Origin: Chrysoperla carnea
Lineage: Eukaryota > Arthropoda > Insecta > Neuroptera > Chrysopidae
Direction: 5' to 3'
Assembly (NCBI RefSeq): GCF_905475395.1
Contig: NC_058342.1
Coordinates: forward strand, 8,555,140 to 8,619,139
DNA length: 64,000 nt
Made by a program: the position numbers and the translations under genes. Under the pieces are notes generated by a model, which saw only the letters and a program-made list of their open reading frames with translations, was not told where the DNA came from and did not search any database. Positions 33,401 to 44,100 of this stretch are shown piece by piece; the first letter of the stretch is position 1, and every line of letters begins with the position of its first letter.

Positions 33401-33772
33401 AATATTCCTTTGCCTAATGGTTACCAATTGTAGTGGGGAGCGCTCATTTTCGCAGCTTAAGAGAATTAAAAATGAATTGCGAACATCAATGCTACAAGAA
33501 CGACTAAATAATTTGTCAATTATGAGCATAGAAAGTGATATTCTTCAGGAAACTGAGTTCGAGGATTTAATAGAAGATTTTGCTCAACAGAAATCTCGAA
33601 AGAAACTATTATCGTAATTTCGCATCATACTAATATCATTAATTATATTAGATTAGATTACCCATAATAAAGCAGATCACAGTAAAAAAATGTATTTCAC
33701 TTTCTTTACATTCCAAAAGGGCCCCAAATTCTTGTGTGCCAAAGGGCCCCAGCACAGTTTAAGACGGCCCTG
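30481..33772 (+). mobile_element. hAT element inserted in CACTA-like copy A
   Basis: Ends are CAGGGCC (30481) and GGCCCTG (to 33772), a short inverted pair usual for hAT, with further GGGCCCC blocks inside both ends (about 30496-30517 and 33718-33750). It holds one transposase gene. The expected 8-bp duplication is not visible (TGAGTGCC versus GTTATTGA). Comparison with copy B suggests about a dozen host bases were lost at the junction. Confidence 0.75.
31148..33617 (+). pseudogene. hAT transposase, TTF-finger / DUF4371 type
   Basis: The ATG at 31148 starts MSKRTYLSGSQKRKK. A TTF-type zinc-finger region follows (RKWLLHSPTKKSVYCYCCRLF), then the DUF4371-like catalytic region (YYSISVDSTPDLSHVDQL with Asp, GQSYDNASNMSGKYSG, CAAHSLNLVG), and the C-terminal dimerisation domain (NCSGERSFSQLKRIKNELR). 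Breaks: TAG at 31400-31402, paired frameshifts near 31915 and 32000, and a shift near 33120. It resembles ZMYM1-like hAT proteins. It would excise and insert the element if intact. Confidence 0.8.
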
Positions 33773-34384
33773 GTTATTGATATAACTAATCTAAATATAA
33801 ATAATATTCTAATTAATATTCACATTGACGGATTACCTATATGGAAAAGCTCTAAAAGTCAATTATACCCAATACTAGGTGAAATTTTTCCGAAAATTGC
33901 TGCACCTTTTGTTATTGGTGTTTATCACGGATATGAGAAGCCGGCTAACTGTGATGAATATCTCGAAGAATTTATCAACGAATATAAAATTCTTCATGGA
34001 AACGGCTTTGAGTATAACAATCAAAAAGTTTACGTGACAATTAGAGCTGTAATCTGTGATTCACTAGCTCAGGCATTCGTAAAACAAACCAAAAGGCATA
34101 CCGGTTATTACGGTTGTAGTAAATGTAGTCAGGAAGGGGATTATAGTGACCATCGAATGAGATTCTTATCAATAGATTCTCCCTTACGAACTGACTACAA
34201 TTTTCGAAGAAAGCTGAACGAAGATCATCATGTAGGAACCTCAAAATTTATAGAAACGGAAGTTGATATGGTTCCACAATTTCCTGTTGAATAGATGCAT
34301 CTTGTATGGCTAGGAGTTGTGAAGAAAATAATAAACTTGTGGATAAAAGGATGGCGTGTAAATAAAAAAACGCAAATGACCGAC
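33773..34384 (+). pseudogene. CACTA-like transposase copy A, second part
   Basis: The frame resumes after the hAT: INIHIDGLPIWKSSKSQLYP, FVIGVYHGYEKP, VTIRAVICDS, HTGYYGCSKCSQEGDY, then FPVE followed by TAG (34292-34294) where copy B has FPVEYMHL; the next codons give MHLVWLGVVKKI. This block pattern (HIDGLP.. / ICD.PA / HTGYYGC.KC / MHL..LGV) is that of the Transposase_21-like proteins. Asp residues in HIDGLP and ICDS are candidate catalytic residues. Coding similarity ends at about 34384. Confidence 0.7.
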
Positions 34385-34504
34385 TAAAATCCATAGCCGA
34401 CAAACATAATCCTCAGTAAACGTTGAGGCCTTTTTTTATTTTTATAAAACTGTCATTGTCTTTTCTATTTCGTCCTATTTTCTATAGATATTTAATTCAT
34501 GTTA

Positions 34505-35135
34505 TGGATTAATATAAATAAATATTCATGTCCATGAACCTAGCAGAGCAATATTAGCAGAACAAAACCGGACATGATGCATAATTAGGTGCTAATTAGG
34601 TGCTAATTTAGTACCCTAGTCACGAATTTAATGTTCCATTTTTTTTAAAATTATGACATGTTCTGCCAGGTTCATATGAACTCAGCAGAACACTACCTGA
34701 AAAAATCAACAAAATCGAAAAAAAACTAGGTAATAATTAAGTGCTAATTAGGTGCTAATTAAGTGCTCAAGTAGCGAATTAAATGCTCCTTTTTTTTTTA
34801 TTATGACATGTTCTGCCAGGTTCATATGAACTCAGCAGAACACTACCTGAAAAAATCAACAAAATCGAAAAAAAACTAGTTAATAATTAAGTGCTAATTA
34901 GGTGCTAATTTAGTGCTCAAGTAGCGAATTAAATGCTCCTTTTTTTTTAAATTATGACATGTTCTGCCAGGATCATATGACCTCAGCAGAACCCTACCTG
35001 AAAAAATCTACAGAATCGAAAAAAAACTATTTAATAATTAGGTGGTTATTAGGTGCTAATTAAGTGCTCTAATTACGATGCTCAGTTTTTTTTTATCTAA
35101 ATTTTTACATGTACTACATTCGAGTTCATGTTAGA
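34505..35135. repeat. Tandem repeat, unit about 150 bp with a palindromic core
   Basis: TTCTGCCAGGTTCATATGAA recurs at 34661, 34811 and 34962 (periods 150 and 151). Each unit contains a near-perfect 32-bp palindrome centred on GTTCATATGAAC (GTTCTGC...GCAGAAC ends), a short AATCAACAAAATCGAAAAAA stretch, an internal repeat of GTGCTAATTAG, and a T run. Weaker half units flank these. The same family lies inverted at 54.8-55.46 kb. Confidence 0.85.
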
Positions 35136-35828
35136 AATTTAAATCAAATACTTTATTATTTACCACTCTGTGATACCAAAAACGCTTACCTTAAATTTTT
35201 TAACGCTTTGCAATTTATTCAATTTAATTAAAAAAGTTTTTATTTTTTAATATAATTAATAAATTTCTGTGATATTCGATAACGCTTTCTGTAAAATGCT
35301 TTTTTGTTACATCATTATATTATGCTTTTCTACGCGTATAATTATTTAAAACTATTAAATTTAATTAATTTTTTTCAATATTTGGTTCTAAAGAAAATGA
35401 GTCTATAAACGTCAAAATTCATTGCATTATTCATTCATTTTACAACTTTTATTTTGCTATCATTTATTTTTAACTAACACGTCAATGAATCCAACCTAAT
35501 GTTTAAAAAAATATATATAATTGCAGTGTTCATTATTAAAATGTTTTATTTATTTACTTTTCCCATTTTTTATCATATTATACTTTGAGTGACATAGATA
35601 CAATTTTACATAGCCATATTTTTAAAAATTTTTCCCACTGGTAAGTTTATTCACCCTCCAACTTTCAGTTTTGGTGAAAAGGATTTGGAAAAAACACATG
35701 GCAATTCGACCCTCAAAAGCATGTTCTCGTGTCTACAACAAAATATTTAAATTCCGTCCTGTTGAAATAAATGCTCTTAAAATTTTGTCAAGAGTTTCTA
35801 TTCTAGTGACTCCTTCTTTAATTAAAAT
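35136..35828. other. AT-rich spacer and hAT target
   Basis: No supported gene. It ends in ATTAAAAT (35821-35828), the target duplication of the following hAT. Confidence 0.6.
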
Positions 35829-35965
35829 TAGGGATGCAAACGATACATCGATGTTTTTCAAACATCGATATATCGTTCATAAACATCGATGTTTTAACAT
35901 CGATATTGAAACTTCTAACATCGATGTAACATCGTTCTTCATGAACGATGTTTTATGAACGATGT
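35829..35965 (+). repeat. Left terminal and subterminal repeat of hAT
   Basis: TAGGGATGCAA followed by repeated ACATCGAT, ATCGATATATCGTTCAT and GAACGATG motifs in both orientations. Likely transposase binding sites. Confidence 0.7.
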
Positions 35966-36051
35966 CAGCATTCAGATGAAAAAAAAAAAGATGCATATAA
36001 GGGAACGTAATTGCAACGACAAATCGGAGCTGTAATAGTTTACCAGATAAA

Positions 36052-36183
36052 GCCTTGGTTTCGTAGAGAGCAACACCGCTATCCGTCACAGGTGTGAGCA
36101 AGACAGACTTATATACGTGCATATAAGTGTGTCCCACTCACACCTGTGACGGATAGCGGTGCTGCTCTCTAGGAAACCAAGGC
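36052..36183. repeat. Long hairpin (132 bp)
   Basis: GCCTTGGTTTCGTAGAGAGC through CTATCCGTCACAGGTGTGAG is mirrored by CTCACACCTGTGACGGATAG through GAAACCAAGGC. Arms are about 50 bp with few mismatches; the loop holds a smaller palindrome, ACTTATATACGTGCATATAAGT without its last two bases. MITE or other foldback insertion in the hAT 5' region. Confidence 0.75.
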
Positions 36184-36415
36184 ATAAAAGATTATGGTGT
36201 GTGAAGATTTGTAGTTGTGGCAACACTGAACGAAGCAGTTGCTTCGCTCGCCCACATTAACGGCCATTGTGTACTGTATTTTATTTGACGTTCACTATAT
36301 CAGAGATCACAATTTAAGAAAAAGAAGTGAACTTATTGTTAAAAGTGATAGATAACTCAATTGAGTATTGCTAAATTAAGTACGTAACGTATCTATTATT
36401 TTAATAATATAAGTA

Positions 36416-36560
36416 TTGAATTAAATAACTAAATACGGTTTTTATCGCATTCATTACGTTTTTATTTTTACATGTGACGTTTCAAACACTTTTCAGTGTT
36501 CGTGGTCACAGATAGACCGTACCGATCTGATTGAAAACCGTATTTAGTTATTTAATTCAA
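36416..36560. mobile_element. 145-bp MITE
   Basis: TTGAATTAAATAACTAAATA at the left equals the reverse complement of the right end (TATTTAGTTATTTAATTCAA); the terminal repeats are at least 23 bp. ATAAGTA stands directly left, and again at the right after one extra C, a probable target duplication. Interior non-coding. Confidence 0.75.
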
Positions 36561-37031
36561 CATAAGTATACTCTATTTAATTGTAAATAGTGAGCTTAAA
36601 AAGATAAACGTTTATTAAAAGGTTATGTTATGTGACAGAGTTAGGTTATTCTTGCTTTGACTTATTGTATAATATAGATTAAAAATAAGTATTCCCTATA
36701 AATATTTCTTAAAGTAGGGACACGTCTCTCGATTTCCAGTTGTTGTTTTATTACACACTATTTTTACGATAATATGGTTACGAAATTTACGAAAATAGTG
36801 ATGGGATACGTGCGCTTTGTATATCGATATTCGTTTATTTGTATTTTGTTAATGTACACTCTAAGAAATTTAAATGATTTTATTTAATTTCTGATACGGA
36901 TCTGTATGTATTTAAGTAGTATATTAGTTATATAGTACCCATCACAAGCTTTGATTAGTTTTGTACACGAAAATTTATTTACTTTGTCCATGATTATTTA
37001 ATTCTCAATATTGATGTTATTTTTAGATAAA

Positions 37032-38942
37032 ATGCCACCGAATAAAAAGAAAAGCAAAATTTGGAATTATTTCAAGAAATGTGACAATGATAAAGAAGCT
37101 GTTTGTAAACTTTGCAATAAAAACCTAGGAACTTCAGGTAATACTTCAAATATGCGGGGCCATCTAGAGAAGGTTCACCCAGAAGTTAATAAGGAGGTTA
37201 CGGAACTTACAGAAGAGGAGCCAGTAGAAAAGAAAAGTAAAACCTGTAATGATGATGACATAAACAAAGAAGTTCAATGTGCACAAGCCATTGCAAGTAC
37301 TAGTACTGCTACGGATGTTGTTATTGTTGATTCCAAACATATTTCAGACAAACCTACCTCAAATGTCAAAGAATTATTTAATAATATTAAAAGCATTTCA
37401 AATACTGAAGCTAATAAACATAAAAAAATTACTGAATCTATTGTGAATTTCATCATCATGGACCATAAACCGTTTTCAGTTGTAGAAGGTAAGGGATTTA
37501 TACAACTAATGAAGGAAATTGTGCCTTTATATGAAATCCCTTCAAGAGAAACTTTAAAAAAACGCGTAGATGACAAATATGAGGCCATGTCAGAAGTTTT
37601 CAAAAAATATATAAAAGAGGCAGAACATTACTGTATTACGTACGACATTTGGACTGAGACAATGCAAAATAAGTCGTTTGTTGGAGTCACTATAAATTTT
37701 TTAGAAAATTCCAAACTCATCAGCGGATCTCTGGGAGTTTTTGAACTGTTTGAAAAACATACAGCTGAATATGTACAAAAGAGACTTACAGATATTTTAC
37801 AGGAGTAGAATGTTTCAATTGATAAAGTAACAGCTATAGTAACTGACAATGATAGCACGGTGATGAAAGTTAATCGGGTGATGTTTGGCGAAAAAAAAAT
37901 TATACCTTGTTTTGCTCACACAGTTAATTTAGTTGTCACGAATTCGTTGGATAAATCTAAAGTTGCATCTACCATCATAAGTAAAGTACGTGAAATTGTA
38001 AAATTCATTAAACGTAGTGTCAATGCTAGTGACGAATTGCGCAAAAAGCAAAGAGAGAATGGATTGAAGGAAGGCCAGACAAAGAAACTAATATTAGACG
38101 TTCGTACTCGGTGGAACTCGACCTATTATATGTTGGAACGTTTTATGGACTTATTTGAAATAATTGGAGCTATATTGTTATGCCGTTCAGATGCGCCACC
38201 GATGATAACTTCAAATGAAGTAGGCTGTCTGCGCGAAATCATACAACTTTTGCAACCCTTTGAGAGATTCACAAAAGAAATTTGTGGGCAAAATTATATC
38301 ACAGCAAGTAAAGTCATTCCTCTCGTAAGCTGCTTACGAAACATGCTAGATAAATATTCAGCAACATTTGAAAGCACCTTGTCATTAAAAGCAGAAATTG
38401 ACAAGGAAGTTTCTAAGAGATTTGATAAACTAGAGCAATGTTCATTGTTGGCAATTGCTACTGCATTGGATCCTCGTTTCAAGCTAATGCATTTTAAAGA
38501 TCATATTGCGAAGGGAAAGGTCATAAATTACATAAACAATTACCTAATGAGTAATGAAACGAGCGCAAATGAGTCTTCTGACGAATCGGAAAAAGGCGAT
38601 AATATTGAAAGTGATATATGGAGCTACCATAAAATATTGACGCACAATAATATGAAAAAAAATACCAAAGATAAAACTAAAGCAGAAACAGAATTTCAGA
38701 TGTTCATGTCATCTTCTGTTACTCCTATAAAGGGAAATGCGTTGGAGATGTGGGATGACATGAAGGGGTTATTTCCTAAGCTTCATAATTTAGCTATGAC
38801 CTATTTGCCTATAGTGGCAACTTCGGTACCTAGTGAGCGGTTATTTTCTGAAGCTGGAGCTACAATAAACCAGCAGAGAAACCGCTTACAAGGCACCAGG
38901 TTGTCAAAATTATTATTTTTAAATTCTTTGTTAAAAAAATAA
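37032..38942 (+). pseudogene. hAT transposase with BED zinc finger, one nonsense codon
   Basis: The ATG at 37032 (MPPNKKKSK) follows an acceptor-like TTTTTAG. The BED finger is at residues about 8-55 (SKIWNYFKK, CKLCNKNLGT, MRGHLEKVH). The catalytic region contains ITYDIWTETMQNKSFVG and IVTDNDSTV, then ARG/helical insertion sequence (LDVRTRWNSTYYMLERF) and the hAT dimerisation domain (LPIVATSVPSERLFSEAGATI). The frame is open for about 635 codons except a TAG at 37806-37808 (after TDILQE); a single base change would explain it. Termini and duplication are intact, so the copy is recent or was active until recently. Confidence 0.88.
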
Positions 38943-39014
38943 ATACCAACTTGTTTTCTGCTAAGATGAAAAATTATAATTCTTGAAAAATGTTAAAACA
39001 AATTAAGTAGTGTC

Positions 39015-39141
39015 TCATTTCTGCTAAAAAAAAAACATCGATCAAAATATCGATATATCGTTCATAAACGTCGATATTTCTAACATCGATGTTTCACTTT
39101 TCAAAATATCGATGTTTTTTATGAGCGATGTTGCATCCCTA
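39015..39141 (-). repeat. Right terminal and subterminal repeat of hAT
   Basis: Reverse-oriented TAGGGATGCAA end with ATCGATATATCGTTCAT and ACATCGATG motifs like those at the left. Confidence 0.7.
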
Positions 39142-39149
39142 ATTAAAAT

Positions 39150-39458
39150 TAAATTTTATTACTTTTTTAAACATTTATTTCAATAATTATAAAGCATCTG
39201 TTAATAAAATAAAGTTTAAATGCCCAAGGGATAAATTCAAAACTAAAATCAATTCAAAATCAAATTTATCTCTTTCCGTAGAGTGGCTAGCAAAAAAATT
39301 GCTAGCATAAATCGAAATCATCAAATGATAGATTTTCATTTAAGAGGTTGATTCTATGAACAACGCGAATTTCGATATTTAGTCCAAAATTTAAAATATG
39401 CCCTTATCTAACAATAGTCTGTTCTTTGAAATAAAATAAAAAACTTGCTCTATTATTA
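39150..39458. other. AT-rich spacer
   Basis: No supported gene or repeat. Confidence 0.5.
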
Positions 39459-41100
39459 CGGTGACCATGCGTCCCGAAAAAATCGGGACAGTCCCAATTT
39501 ATAGAGCTTTGTCCCGGCGTCCCGAAATATAATATATTTGTCCCGATTTTTGAAGATCTGAGGAAAAAGTAGTAATTTTTGTAAGAAGTAGTAATTTTTG
39601 CACATTTGTTCAGCGCATAGATCACGCACACAATAGTTCTCTAGCCGGGTTTAGGTTGGCAGAAGTGACTATGAGACTATGACACGACGCTACTACCCCC
39701 TCCCACCACACAATCGTCTGCTACGGTCTCGTCTCTCGTCTCGTCACGTCAGGGTCAGTGTGTCTCAGTCTAGCACTCGTACTTGACATCACAGCAGTGT
39801 TATCGTTTAGTTAGCGAGTGGTTTGATTACAGTTCCGTTTGTGCATGAGCTACTTGAAAGTTGAACAATGAGTGGCGATAAAGGTAAGAAGAGAAAGTGT
39901 TCTTTTAATAGTGATCTCCAAAAGGAATATCCTTTTTGAAAAAGCGAGAACTCAACCCACACGTTGCATTTTGTACTCAATGTTCTAGTGAAATTAATAT
40001 TTCACATGGTGGCGTTTAAAAACTAAAAAGCATTTAGCTGGTGTGAATGCAGTAGCTATGTCATCATCTATGAGTAAGTTTGTTACTAAAAATGATTCAG
40101 AACAAAATGAAATTGTAGCAAAAGAAGCTGTTTTAGCCTACCACACTATAAAACATAATCCTAGTTTTAGATCCTAAGATTGTACTTCTAAGCTCATTTC
40201 AACGTTATTTGAACAGAAATTTTCTTCTGCTCGAACAAAAAGCGAAGCCATGATTAAAAATGTGCTGGCTCCAAACATTTAAAAAGAATTAATGCAGGAG
40301 CTCAGTAAAACGTCATGTTTTACATTAATGGTGGATAGCTCAAATCATGGTGCTCAAAAAGTTGTACCAATTGTTGTGAGATATTTGCATGAGACCCGTG
40401 GTGTAAATGTGAAAGTTTTAGAGCTTGAAACATTAAGTGGCGAAACAAGTAATCAACTTAGTGAGTATGTATTTTCAGTTTTAAGCCGTAATGATTTGGT
40501 GGATAAAGTAGTAGGAATGTCTGCAGACAACACTAATACTAATTTTGGTGGCGCAAAAAGAAAAGGAACAAATAACCTATTCTGTAAACTATCAGCTAGT
40601 ACTGATAAAACTTTATTTGGCATTGGTTGCATGGCTCACATAGTCAATAATTGCATTAATAACGCTGCTGACCTACTTCCTATTGATGCTGAAGTTGTTA
40701 TTGTGAACTATTTAAGTTTTTCCATATATACACAGTGCGAGTGGCAGAATTTAAAGATCTTTGTGAATTTATTGACGTGGAGTACCGCAACCTCTTGTCT
40801 TATTCAAACACAAGATGGCTGAGACTTCTACCAGCATTGGAACGTGTTTTACAAATGATGCTGCCTCTTAAGCAATACTTTTCTTCACAACCCAACACCC
40901 CAGTAGTGTTGAAATCATTTTTTGACGATCCAAATGGGGAACTTTGGCTTTGGTTTCTTCATAATGTAGCTGGAGTCTTTAATGAAACTGTAAAAAGGAT
41001 GGAGGGGGATAAAATATCAGCAACAGAAGCATCAAATCAATATTTGATTTTGCGCGAAAACTTGATGGACAGAAAAGAATCTTCATTTTTACCAATGAAA
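39459..41100 (+). mobile_element. hAT element fragment, 3'-truncated
   Basis: The left end GGTGACCATGCGTCCCGAAA with internal pairs of TCCCG / CGGGA (39470-39550) is typical of a hAT terminal region. A broken transposase follows up to about 41100, where Helitron sequence in the opposite orientation begins. No right terminus is present. Confidence 0.65.
39868..41100 (+). pseudogene. hAT transposase fragment
   Basis: The start MSGDKGKKRK at 39868 is followed, over several shifts and stops, by a zinc-finger-like CTQCSSEI and KKHLAGV region. The clearer part (40292-41100) has CFTLMVDSSNHG with a candidate catalytic Asp, VVGMSADNTNTNFGG, LFGIGCMAHIVNNCI, and after a frame change near 40735 NTRWLRLLPALERVL and WFLHNVAGVFNETV. 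The C-terminal dimerisation domain is missing. Old or error-affected copy. Confidence 0.75.
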
Positions 41101-44100
41101 GTCCATCTGCATGGTGCATCCCAGTTGTCCTTTTGATGAGTCTAAGGTTATCCTTGGTATATGTACTTCTTTGCCGGATTGTTCACCAGTAACAATTTTT
41201 GCCTTTATTATGTGATTGCACAGACTTGTGACCATGAGTCTCACACCATTGCATAGTCCTTCTGACACGTCTAAATTACGCAACAACATTATTAACGCAT
41301 TTTTTTTCAATTTTAGCTCGTGTGGTGGCAAGTCTGAAATGTTAACACTATTGAGAAATTCTGTTGTAAATTCGACTCCTCCTTCAGGTTGATCTTTCAT
41401 AGAGTCATGGCTATAGTAAGTTTTGTACTCTCCGGGAAGTTTAGCAACTATATCATCATTAATTTTTTCAACATCTTTGTTAAGAGGCGCGAGTATTGCT
41501 CTATCTTTCATCCCTTCATAATTTTCATTGGCTAAGCAGTTACCAAATACTTCATCAATAAGATTGTTGCTTGAAATGATATTTTGTGGCAATTCAATTT
41601 CTTCCATAGCATTTAAAGTCAGTTCGCCGTTGCCTAAATTGACGTTGCTCTATATTAACGCGCATATTTTCTTCTAGTTTAAAAGTCTTAAAAACAGACC
41701 ATAAGGAGCATCGTTTGATAGAAAGATCTAATAACTCAGTTTTATTTGCACGTGGCTGTACAGGCAGACATTGGCGAAAATCTCCTCCTAGTACTATTAC
41801 TTTGCCACCGAAAGGGAGATCCGAATTTCCAATGGATCGTAAAAGTTGATCAATGCTCTGCAAACCATATTTTGGAAGCATCGGAGCTTCCTCCATAAGA
41901 AAAATATCTATTTCTGCTAATTGTCTCGCTTTAGAAGAATTAGGTTTGATACTTGAGACTGAATCTGGTGTCAGTGGTACTTTTAGTCCAAAAGTTTTAT
42001 GAGAAGTACGTCCATTAGGCAATAATATGGAAGCAATACCGGTAAAAGCCATACATTTTACTTTGTATCGTTTTCCAGTCAGCATATAGTATAATGTTTT
42101 ATATATGAATGTCTTCCCAGTACCCCCCGGACCATCAATGAAGAAGCATTTCGTTTCAGAAGCTGTATTATTTACAGCTTGAAGAATAGAATTAACTACT
42201 TCTATCTGCTTTCCTTTTAGTAACTGGTACATTCGCTCTCCTAATACTGCTGATTCATCCGTGTTTAAATTATCTTGATTATCTTCAAGATCGTAATTAT
42301 CAATGTCTTCAAAGCCAAAAGTTTGTACCCAGTATTGGAAATTTCGGCCTTCTGTTGCTTCAGTGTTTAATTTTTTAGCAATAATTCTGTAACCACGATT
42401 AATTGCATTTTCTATAGGCTGCCCATTTTGCCGGGCTGCATGTATAAAATCTTCTGACAAATTTTCTTTAAATGTTTCCCACAAACGCTTTGGATTTTCA
42501 GGAGATCCGTAAATTAAAATTTGAACAAAAAGGCTTCTCGTTGCTACAGGCATTTTAAATAATGCGGATTCTTGTAATCCTTCTATCCATTCTTGATCGT
42601 CGTCAAGCCACGTGCTAAGCAGGCTTGTTTATACGTCTGATATTGGATATCGTTTACGGTTCGAAGGTCTTCAAAACTTGTCGCATCTTTCACATGAAAT
42701 AGTAACAATCGCAAGTGGTAAAGTTCCGGTTGAGCAACGAAATTTACATTATGAATCCTACCAATGACTCGCAAATGACGAACTCTTGGCTCCCATTTGC
42801 TAGATTTTCCGATCCATTTAAAATTTTCAGGCATCTGCCAATAAAAATGATATTGACGTGAGACATTATCGCTTGAATGATTATGTCTTTTAATTTCTGC
42901 ATTGTGCTTAAAATAAGCCTCTAGAGTAGACCCTTTTTGGCCAATATCGGCTAAATCTTCATGGGTTTGGTTCAAGTTTGCGATCCGATACTGTCCTGGT
43001 AAGTGAATACCCAGTCGTTGGACACTATGACTTTTTTTTTTTATTTCAAAAGCAAATAATCGCCAGCATGCTTCTGATGGCGTGACACAACGCCCTTCAA
43101 TGTATGTAGTATTTGCTTCATCATAAATCAGTGTCCTTTGTTCTTCTACAACTTTGATCGATGCACAGTCGTGTCCTTTATAAATGTATTTATAAAGATA
43201 TTTCACAGCCAAAATACTCCCTACGTACTCAACGTTTATATGACAATTATATTTTTTCAATAAATAGGCGTTGTAGGGGGCTACATGACGATTTTCTCTT
43301 GTTATACGACGACCGTTTATGTCTTTGCGATAAACCGCATGTTCGTGTGAAAATTGGGGACTATGAGGGTCCAACTGCGGATTGTAGCGTCGTCGGTAAT
43401 TTGGTTTACCATCATCTACTAAAGACGTAACTTCCTGGTACGATTTTGGAAAGTCGAACCGACATTTTGTTCTTCCGTTTTTATGAACCATACACGTTGC
43501 ATTGGGATTTAAATCGCCACATGGGTTGTGAATCATCCATTGGAGTACTAATTCTCTTAACTCTAAGTCATCATTTCCGGATATTTCGGATGAAATCAAG
43601 TCATCGAGCTCTTCTGGTTGATGAATCTTGTCATCAGATGGCATAATTATAAGCAGATGCATATGTGGTAATCCTCGTTCCTGAAATTCTATAGTGTAAA
43701 CAAAAGCCGATACTTTTCCAAAGATTTGTTTTTTATCTAAATCTTCTATTAATTGGTAAAATTTTAACTTAGCAGCTCGAGCCACGATATCAGGACGATC
43801 CTGCGGAAGCTGTTGCAAGATTGTTTCATCTTCTAAATTTATTTGCAATGCCTGTTTTATTTCTGGCCAGTTAGGATTTGATGTCATTGTGATAAAGAAA
43901 TCAGGTGATCCAAGCCTTCGAACGATTGCCATTGCATCTTCAAAATTTTCTGTATAATACCTCGTTGAACCAGGCAAAGAAGAGGGTAAAATAATATTTT
44001 CATCAACTCTGGCATTTTTTTTTTTCGGCAAGTTGGTTAATGAAACTGGTTACTCCCGTATATTGTTCAGCTAGAATTTTATTTTGGTTGTATTTTATCC

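Larger units (their letters stand above)
29363..34384 (+). mobile_element. CACTA-like element copy A, interrupted by a hAT
   Basis: The left end, CCCAGTCAGCACGCAAATCA at 29363, resembles the left end of copy B (CCCAGATAGCACACAAGTCA at 55462). Both precede the same gene. Copy A inserted into the LINE ORF2 and later received a hAT element (30481-33772). Its right end is not found; coding similarity stops near 34384. The superfamily is inferred from the transposase type and should be treated as provisional. Confidence 0.6.
35829..39141 (+). mobile_element. Complete hAT transposon
   Basis: Bounded by TAGGGATGCAA (35829) and its complement TTGCATCCCTA (to 39141), and flanked by a perfect 8-bp duplication ATTAAAAT (35821-35828 and 39142-39149). 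Subterminal regions of about 120 bp at each end are packed with ACATCGAT / ATATCG motifs that can pair with one another. It contains one transposase gene and two smaller palindromic units (36052-36183 and 36416-36560). Confidence 0.95.

Noticed and set aside
34505-35135. CRISPR array
   Set aside because: Units of 150 bp are repeated as a whole, without unique spacers, in a eukaryotic transposon-rich context.
37806-37860. Intron between the two halves of the complete hAT transposase
   Set aside because: Both halves are in the same frame with only one TAG between them and no donor or acceptor, so a nonsense change is simpler.
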